Shown here in pieces: positions 57,771-64,000 of a stretch of DNA of 64,000 bases. Made by a program: the position numbers and the translations under genes. Numbering within the stretch: position 1 is the first letter of the stretch; each line of letters begins with the position of its first letter. The notes below the pieces were generated by a model. The model was not told the origin of the DNA, ran no database searches, and saw only the letters and a program-made list of their open reading frames with translations. This stretch comes from a candidate division KSB1 bacterium. GTDB taxonomy: Bacteria > Zhuqueibacterota > Zhuqueibacteria > Residuimicrobiales > Krinioviventaceae. The stretch is from assembly GCA_034521575.1 (NCBI GenBank), contig JAXHMJ010000002.1:652706-716705 (forward strand), read 5' to 3'.

Positions 57771-59003
57771 ATGAACAACACCAATCATCAAAAGCAATTT
57801 CCATCCAGAACCGAACTTTATACTGCCTATCAAGAATCATTTGATCATTACAAGAGTATATCGCACAGGGTTTTGCAAAAAATAAATCATCTTTTAGATG
57901 AAAATGAGATAACAGGATCTGTCAAGAGTCGTATCAAATCTTTTGATAGCTTTTATAAAAAGCTTTTGCTTTCATTCAATCATGTCAGAAATTCCTCTAC
58001 AATTACAGATATCATCGGACTGCGTGTTGTTTGTATTTTTCTGAATGATTTGGATAAAATTCAGCAATGTCTGTATGACTCTTTTACTGTAAAAGAACAT
58101 GAATACAAAGGCTCTAAATTTTCAGCAGGCGAATTCGGATATCAATCCATTCATATGCTGATTGAACTTCCGGATGGGTTGATCAAACGCCCGATCCCGT
58201 TTACAGAAAATGTTTTTGAATTGCAATTGAGAACAAAACTTCAAGATGCATGGGCCGAAGCCGAACACGAAATCATTTACAAATCAGATGAATCCCCTCT
58301 GAATGATTATTTAAAACGAAAACTTGCATCTATTAACGCTTCATTGACGCTGACTGATATGATTTTTCAGGAAATACGTGATTATCAACGCGCCCGGCAG
58401 AAGCTCGACGATAAACGCAGAAATTCACTATACGAAAAACTTCATGCGATTCAAAATTTATCCATGATGGAAAACATTTCGACCGACACAGAAGAAGTCC
58501 AGAATTTGCGCAATTATGAAAACAGTCTACATGACGAGCTTCACAACCTGTTGTTCAATGCACTGGATGCGCACAGCAAGCATGAATATGACCGGGCGCT
58601 CTCCCTGTATACCCGGATTGTCGAGTCCTGCTCAAATGACAAAATTTGTTCCATTGTCTACAACCATCGCGGTATGGTGTTTTTCGTATTGTCAAATTAT
58701 ATCAAAGCGGTAGAAGATTTTTCTATGGCCATTGAAAAAAATCGGGACAATGCCAGAGCACACAGCAACCGGGGATTGGCTTTCCGGATGTTGAAACAGT
58801 ATGACCGGGCTCTGGAAGATTTGGATCGGTCAATTGACATCGATGCCTTGCATATTGACGGCTACTTTAGCCGTTCGCAGTTGAATTTCGAGCTAAAAAA
58901 TTATCCCGCTGCTATAGCGGATTGCGAAAAAGTTCTTGAAATTAAACCGGATTATCAGGCAGCCCGCAAGTTTTTACAAGTTATAAAAGAAAGGATTTTT
59001 TAA
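57771..59003 (+). CDS. (p)ppGpp synthetase domain fused to TPR repeats
   Basis: A 410-residue protein. Residues about 50-170 are a RelA/SpoT synthetase domain: RIKSFDSFYKK, DIIGLRVVCIF (Asp80, Arg85), GYQSIH (123-128) and ELQLRTKLQDAWAEAEH (150-166). Key residues of the synthetase fold are kept, so pyrophosphate transfer from ATP to GDP/GTP (or another acceptor) is expected. There is no HD hydrolase, TGS or ACT domain. Residues about 245-405 are TPR repeats (AHSNRGLAFRMLKQYDRALEDLDRSID, YPAAIADCEKVLEIKP). It is a stand-alone small-alarmone-synthetase type; a toxSAS-like toxin is possible, but no antitoxin candidate is adjacent. Confidence 0.88.
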   Translation: MNNTNHQKQFPSRTELYTAYQESFDHYKSISHRVLQKINHLLDENEITGSVKSRIKSFDSFYKKLLLSFNHVRNSSTITDIIGLRVVCIFLNDLDKIQQCLYDSFTVKEHEYKGSKFSAGEFGYQSIHMLIELPDGLIKRPIPFTENVFELQLRTKLQDAWAEAEHEIIYKSDESPLNDYLKRKLASINASLTLTDMIFQEIRDYQRARQKLDDKRRNSLYEKLHAIQNLSMMENISTDTEEVQNLRNYENSLHDELHNLLFNALDAHSKHEYDRALSLYTRIVESCSNDKICSIVYNHRGMVFFVLSNYIKAVEDFSMAIEKNRDNARAHSNRGLAFRMLKQYDRALEDLDRSIDIDALHIDGYFSRSQLNFELKNYPAAIADCEKVLEIKPDYQAARKFLQVIKERIF

Positions 59004-59025
59004 AGTTCAACAACATGAGGATTTT

Positions 59026-60262
59026 ATGAATATTTATGCTGTTGTTATCCTGTCTGCTCTTTTAATTGAGTTTATTTTATCTCGTACCGCGGATATGCTG
59101 AACATCCGGCACATAAAGCGCGAACTGCCGGAGGAATTCCAGGGATACTATGATCAGAAACGCTACCAAACCTCTCAGGAGTACACCAAAGAAAAGAGCC
59201 GTTTTGGTCAAATTATTGAGACAATGGATTTGCTAATTCTGCTGGTGTTCTGGTTTTCAGGTGGTTTTAATTGGCTGGATAGTATGCTGCGGCAATTAAA
59301 CTTGTCAGATATACTGACAGGGATCTTGTTTGTCGCGATTTTGGGGGCTGCCAAGTTTATAATCGATCTGCCATTCAGCATTTATTCAACATTTGTGATT
59401 GAAGAAAAATATGGGTTTAACAAAACAACCTGGAAAACGTTTATTCTCGATATTCTTAAAGGAATGCTGCTCAGTTTGATACTCGGTGTTCCGCTGCTCA
59501 CAGGTATTCTGGCGATTTTCCAATATCTGGGAACTTTTGCATGGATTGTCGGCTGGGCTCTGGTTACCGTTTTTACACTTGTTGTTCAATATATTGCCCC
59601 CCGTTGGATTATGCCTATTTTTAACAAATTCGAACCTTTGGAAAAGCATGAACTCTATCATAAAATAAAATCATTTTTTGATTCTGTCGATTATTCAATC
59701 TCTGGAGTCTTTGTGATGGACGGGTCCAGGCGGTCGAGAAAATCAAATGCATTTTTTACCGGGTTTGGAAAGAATAAACGCATTGTCTTTTTCGACACCC
59801 TTGTAGAGCAACATAATGATGAAGAAATTTTATCTATACTTGCCCACGAAGTCGGGCATTATAAGAAAAAGCATATATTAAAAAGCACGATTATTAGCAT
59901 TTTGCCACACGGGTTTTGTCTTTTATCTTTTGTCCATTTTTTTATCGCATCAGGGATTATTTGAAGCTTTTTATATGCAACAAATGTCGGTTTATGCGGG
60001 ACTTTTATTTTTTGGGATGCTTTATTCGCCTATTGAACTATTTATATCGCTTTTATTGAATATCTTTTCGCGCAAGAACGAGTATGAGGCAGACCGGTTT
60101 GCTGTAAAGACCCGAAATGACAAACATTCCATGATCAACGCGCTCAAGAAACTAACGGTTCACAATCTGTCTAATCTAAAACCGCACCCGTTTTATGTTT
60201 TTCTTTATTATTCTCATCCGCCTGTCCTTAAACGAATCGATGCAATCAGGGAACTAGATTAG
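59026..60262 (+). CDS. M48-family membrane protease (Ste24/CAAX protease type), frameshifted near 59910
   Basis: Integral-membrane zinc protease of about 412 residues. N-terminal helices and the RELPEEFQGYYDQKRYQTSQEY segment are typical of Ste24-type M48A enzymes, as is FVIEEKYGFNKTTWKTF. The zinc site is HEVGH (ILAHEVGHYKKKH), with the third ligand Glu in NEYEADRFAV. Frame 1 loses the family after HILKSTIISIL and stops at 59964; the next frame continues to 60262 with a further helix, the EADRFA motif and SHPPVLKRI. The change lies around 59905-59915. Probable membrane-protein quality control. Confidence 0.9.
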
Positions 60263-61711
60263 AGTAGAGCTCGATATAATCGAGCCATTTATATGTGGTA
60301 ATCATGGGAAAGCCTGGAACCTCCGGGGGAAGATATTGTATACCGGTAAACTGATTCAAATCGACATTAACCAGATCCACCTGTTTATACGCTTTATCAT
60401 TCAGTCTGATCTTTTTCTCATCAGACTTTAAAAGCTGTTCGACATATGGATTCAGGAATTGTGTGATGACATTGAAATAATCTTGCTTTGCTTTCTTTTT
60501 AATACGGCTTAAAAGATATTCACGATGCAATTCTGCAAGATACGCATCTTTGAACATGGCTCTGTATTGCTGTACTAGCGGAGCGTGATGCAAACGGCGA
60601 TTATATGCTTTTTGCGTCATAGCATCTTTAACCACAAGTTCTCTGAGATTGCGCTCAAAAACAGAACGCCACTGATCTCTTGAAAAGTGCTCCGGCTTTA
60701 GAAAGAATGGAAAAGTCGATGATTTTAACAGTAGAGTTTCTATGTTCCATTCCTTATTCTTAAATCTCAAGATGAGGAGAGTTTTAGAGATTCATAGAGA
60801 ACATCATAGTAATTATGCAGAAATATAATCGTTTTCTCGCGCCAGAACGCTGGTGAATTGTTTCGAGTTTTTGGGTTATCATATATGATATCAGCAACTT
60901 TTGTAAGATTCTCGTTTACAAACTCTATGTTCGCAGCAGCAGTACGTTGATTGATATAGGTTACAAAAGAACAATAACAGAGATCCAACTTTATTTGTCC
61001 TTTTATCATGGATACGGAATTATGCAGCGGGGGGAGATACTGTTTGTCAACTATTTTTACATAATGGAACACAGAGTCGATGAAAACAGGACCGACCAGG
61101 TCACCCGTCTTGCGTTCCGTTTTAAATATTTCGGTTGTCAGTTTATCCTGATGATTCAAGCTCCAGGACACGGTCTTTGAATAAATGCTGTCAATGCAGA
61201 ACGAATCAAATGGAACGGACTTGGGTGTCATTGAAATAAATGGACTGGCGGAATCGGCACTCAGGCCACCCGGACTCTTTAAGATACGGGTCTTGTATTG
61301 ATAGGAATAATTTTCATAGATACTGTCTATCATCGTGCTGTCTATTGCCATAGATAAAGAGTCTTTATGATCTTGCTGATATAGATAATATCTCATAGCA
61401 TTTTCCTGATGCGCTTTCAAAAAGAGCTGGAAATGCTCGGATTCACTTAAAAGATTATCTTTGCCTTCTTTCAGGGCGAACAGTTTTTCAGCCAGCAGAG
61501 AATTAAAAATAATTTTTTTATGAATTCTGTGATTGTTACTGCAGTAGGCGGGACGTTTGGAATAAATGATACGTAAGAGGAACTCCTGAGCACTGATCCT
61601 TGTGTCAGGCGTTATCTGAACCAAAGTAGACATGCTGCTTTCGGTGTTGCCGGAATCACAACAAAGTGTAAACAGAATCGCAGCAAATAATATCAGAAAT
61701 AAAAATCTCAT
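60246..61711 (-). CDS. SurA/PpiC-like periplasmic protein (frameshifted near 60780)
   Basis: Read as one gene of about 488 residues from the signal sequence MRFLFLILFAAILFTLCC. ISAQEFLLRIIYSKRP, IIFNSLLAEKLFALKEG and the long helices after it resemble the SurA_N chaperone region; LVGPVFIDSVFHYVKIVDKQYLPP resembles the end of a parvulin domain. The first frame stops at 60767-60769; the rest (RFKNKEWNIETLLLKS, then VFERNLRELVVKDAMTQKAYNR) is in another frame whose only start is a TTG without a ribosome site, and a shift near 60780 joins ESLK to TLLILRFKNKEW. Two overlapping genes is the alternative. The parvulin domain is weak. Confidence 0.6.
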
Positions 61712-61835
61712 AAGGATCGGTTTTTGAATTCAATATAACTATATCATTAATTAAAGTCAAAACATTTCAGAAAAAGCACCATATCTTGTTCTTTTTATTA
61801 AAACTACAACAAGTTGACGTCAGAGGAATGAAAAA

Positions 61836-61851
61836 ATACTATATATTGTTA
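61836..61851 (+). promoter_or_regulatory. Candidate NrdR box upstream of nrdJ
   Basis: ATACTATATATTGTTA contains the core CTATATATTG (61839-61848), a full match to the published NrdR core CwAtATaTwG. A weaker copy, CCATGAATTG (61869-61878, 7 of 10), lies 30 bases downstream, between the -35 and -10 elements. Tandem boxes about three helical turns apart are usual for NrdR control of ribonucleotide reductase genes. The nrdR gene itself is not in the window. Confidence 0.55.
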
Positions 61852-61857
61852 TTTAAC

Positions 61858-61886
61858 TTGACAATTGACCATGAATTGTCTATATT
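61858..61886 (+). promoter_or_regulatory. Sigma-70 promoter of nrdJ with embedded palindrome
   Basis: TTGACA (61858-61863), 17-base spacer, TATATT (61881-61886), the best promoter match in the window. GACAATT (61860-61866) and AATTGTC (61874-61880) form a perfect 7-bp inverted repeat that fills the spacer. A repressor bound there would block polymerase. Start of transcription near 61893, about 70 bases before the nrdJ ATG. Confidence 0.8.
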
Positions 61887-61960
61887 TTTTTAACGGGAGC
61901 GATGAGGTGGGGATGAGGGTTCATCGTATAATTTCAATAATTACGAGTTATGAGGTGAGT

Positions 61961-64000
61961 ATGAAAAACGAGACTCCGGAACTTGATTTTGGTCATGCAA
62001 CACAATCGGAATCAAATTCTGAAACAGACTCTCAGGTTGAAAAGAATTCAGGAATTACTATTTCCCGATTTTTTTCACAACCTCAGGTCCATCCTTATGA
62101 CGAATTGGAGTGGGAGCAACGGACGGCAAATATCACCAATGACAAAGGAAAAGTTGTATTTGTTCGTGAAGATGTACAAGTGCCAAAGAATTGGTCTCAG
62201 ACTGCATTGAATATCGTGGCATCCAAATACTTTCACACCAATAGAGGCTCGGAGGAACCTGAAACAAGTGTAAAGGAGATGATTAACCGAATTGTCATCA
62301 CCATAAAAAAGTGGGGTGAGAACACGGGTTATTTCTCAGATCAGGAAAATGCGGATATTTTTGAAGCCGAGTTGACGCATCTTCTTGTTAACCAAAAAGC
62401 ATCGTTCAACAGTCCGGTTTGGTTCAATCTGGGCTGCGAAAAAAAGCCGCAGAGTTCAGCTTGTTTTATTAATGCTGTGGATGACACAATGGAATCCATT
62501 CTCAATTTGTCCCGGACAGAGGGATTACTGTTTAAATGGGGATCGGGTACCGGCACCAACTTTTCATCATTGAGATCGTCAAAAGAGAGCACCTCTCGCG
62601 GGGGCAAAGCCTCCGGTCCTGTTTCATTTATGCGTGGTTATGATGCGTTCGCCGGTGTTATTAAATCCGGCGGCAAGACAAGACGCGCTGCGAAAATGGT
62701 CATCCTTAATGCTGGGCATCCTGACATCCGCGAATTTATCAATTGCAAAGTGAATGAAGAGAAAAAGGCCTGGGCGCTCATTGATGCCGGTTATGATGGA
62801 TCATTCGGCGGTGAGGCTTACAATTCTGTGTTTTTTCAAAATTCTAACAACAGTGTCCGTGTAACGGATGAGTTTATGCGTTCAGTTGAGGAAGACCGGG
62901 AATGGTGTACTCGGTCTATCACAGGTAATGAAATAGTGGAACGGCATCGAGCAAGAGACCTGATGAATGAAATATGTGATGCTTCACATATCTGTGAAAG
63001 TACCGGGAATTCAATTCGACAGCACGATTAATGATTGGCACACCTGTCCCAATTCTGCCCGCATTAACGCTTCAAATCCCTGCAGCGAGTATATGTTTGT
63101 TGACAATTCAGCTTGCAATTTAGCGTCTCTTAATTTGCTTAAATTTGTTGATGATGACGGACAGTTTGATGCAATCGCTTTTCGGCATGCGATTCATGTT
63201 ATAATCACAGCGCAGGAAATACTTGTGGGCAACTCAAGTTATCCTACTGGATTCTATCTGGAGGCGGGGAGCAGTTCACGAATACCGTCCATTGGGTTTG
63301 GGCTATGCGAATCTGGGCGCTCTCTTGATGTATTTTGGACTGGCTTATGACAGTCCGGGCGGCCGTGCGCTGGCAGCGACAATAACCGCATTGATGACAG
63401 GTCAGGCTTATCTGTCTTCTTCAATATTGGCCAGCTCTATCGGGCCGTTTGATGAATACGAGAAAAATGCCAAGCCCATGCTGAATGTCATGAAGAAGCA
63501 TAAAGACGCCGTTAAAAATATTGAAAACTCACTGGTTCCCGATAATCTTATTGAATCCGCTGAAGAAGTCTGGACAGAAGTATTAGAGTTCGGCAGCAAT
63601 TTACGGATTTCAGAATGCCCAAACCACGGTACTGGCTCCCACAGGTACCATTGGATTTATGATGGATTGTGACACCACCGGGATTGAGCCGGAACTGGCG
63701 CTTGTCAAAACCAAAAGCATGGTCGGTGGCGGATTTATGAAACTTGTCAACCAGACAATCTCATCTGCGCTTGACAGGCTGGATTACACAGAACAGCAGA
63801 TCAAGGAGATTCTTGATTTTATCGATGAGAATGAAACGATAGAAGGTGCACCGCATTTAAAATCCGCTCATTTACCTGTTTTTGACTGCAGTTTTAAAGC
63901 CAAAAATGGAAAGCGGTTTATACCTTACATGGGACATGTACGCATGATGGCCGCTGTACAGCCGTTTTTATCCGGCGCTATTTCAAAAACAGTCAACATG
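61961..64000 (+). CDS. nrdJ: Class II (B12-dependent) ribonucleoside-diphosphate reductase, partial, three frameshifts
   Basis: Makes deoxyribonucleotides using adenosylcobalamin. The ATG at 61961 follows GAGGTG. Landmarks: VPKNWSQTALNIVASKYF, NQKASFNSPVWFNLG, SSACFINAVDDTMESI, WGSGTGTNFSSLRSS, GGKTRRAAKMVILN, HTCPNSARINASNPCSEYM (NxCxE active-site motif), RPLGLGYANLGALLM, APTGTIGFMMDCDTTGIEP. The frame changes near 63001-63007, 63250-63275 and 63591-63597; in each case the protein continues naturally in the new frame. The gene runs past the window end at TVNM. Three breaks in an essential enzyme point to sequence error. Confidence 0.92.

Noticed and set aside
61961-64000. Programmed frameshifting in nrdJ
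   Set aside because: Three breaks in different directions without clear slippery heptamers or downstream pseudoknots; sequence error is simpler.
1-64000. tRNA, rRNA, insertion sequences, prophage
   Set aside because: I found no tRNA-like cloverleaf with CCA end, no rRNA sequence, no transposase or integrase reading frame and no terminal inverted repeats; the scan was by eye, so a tRNA could be missed.

Overview
The window comes from a Gram-negative bacterium outside the Proteobacteria, most likely the FCB supergroup (Calditrichota, KSB1 or a similar lineage). This is inferred from outer-membrane genes (TolC, TonB receptor, beta-barrel, LapA/LapB), two secreted proteins ending in FlgD-like/T9SS-type C-terminal domains with the PNPFN motif, PEGA-domain proteins, a B12-dependent ribonucleotide reductase and sigma-54 control of glnK-amt. 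There is no rRNA or 16S marker, so lineage is a guess. I saw no tRNA, CRISPR, IS element or prophage.

Layout. 1-2.8 kb: a shortened release-factor-family gene, a Tat-exported sulfatase and a frameshifted queD. 3.0-5.0 kb: a sigma-54 promoter driving PII (glnK-type) and amt. 5.0-7.8 kb (minus): a secreted PKD/T9SS-type protein. 8.0-16.0 kb: a nine-gene operon with all seven shikimate steps plus chorismate mutase and prephenate dehydrogenase, preceded by an 18-residue Phe/Tyr leader peptide and mutually exclusive antiterminator/terminator stems, i.e. an attenuator. 16.1-19.6 kb: small membrane protein, ankyrin fragment, cupin and a PL8 polysaccharide lyase. 19.6-22.4 kb: a cold-shock block (CspA with a long leader, RRM protein, DEAD-box helicase). 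22.4-27.5 kb: carbonic anhydrase, MscS remnant, FemX-like transferase, ComEC. 27.5-36.8 kb: a promoter followed by a membrane pseudokinase with outer PEGA-like domains, a secreted protein of about 2190 residues (seven-bladed propeller, Fn3-like supermodules, T9SS-type tail) and a PEGA protein, probably one surface system. 36.8-41.1 kb: rnhB, yraN, a shortened macro domain, an outer-membrane barrel and glgB.

41.1-52.5 kb is a minus-strand block: rnfB-nfu, then lapA-lapB-SPOR-M1 peptidase-membrane protein-amidase-zinc ribbon-ACT regulator-TonB receptor, mostly envelope biogenesis. 52.6-57.6 kb: histidine kinase, response regulator, TolC and a secreted jelly-roll protein, with repeated half-sites in front of tolC. 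57.7-64 kb: a (p)ppGpp synthetase-TPR fusion, an M48 protease, a SurA-like protein (minus) and a class II ribonucleotide reductase cut by the window end, with a candidate NrdR box.

A global oddity is the number of broken frames. About twenty single-base frame changes and one in-frame TGA interrupt genes that otherwise read well on both sides, including essential ones (aroC, nrdJ). Consensus sequencing error is the simplest explanation, so coordinates given for these genes span the reconstructed reading. Two other genes (baeRF-like, macro domain) lack their central part without a frame change.
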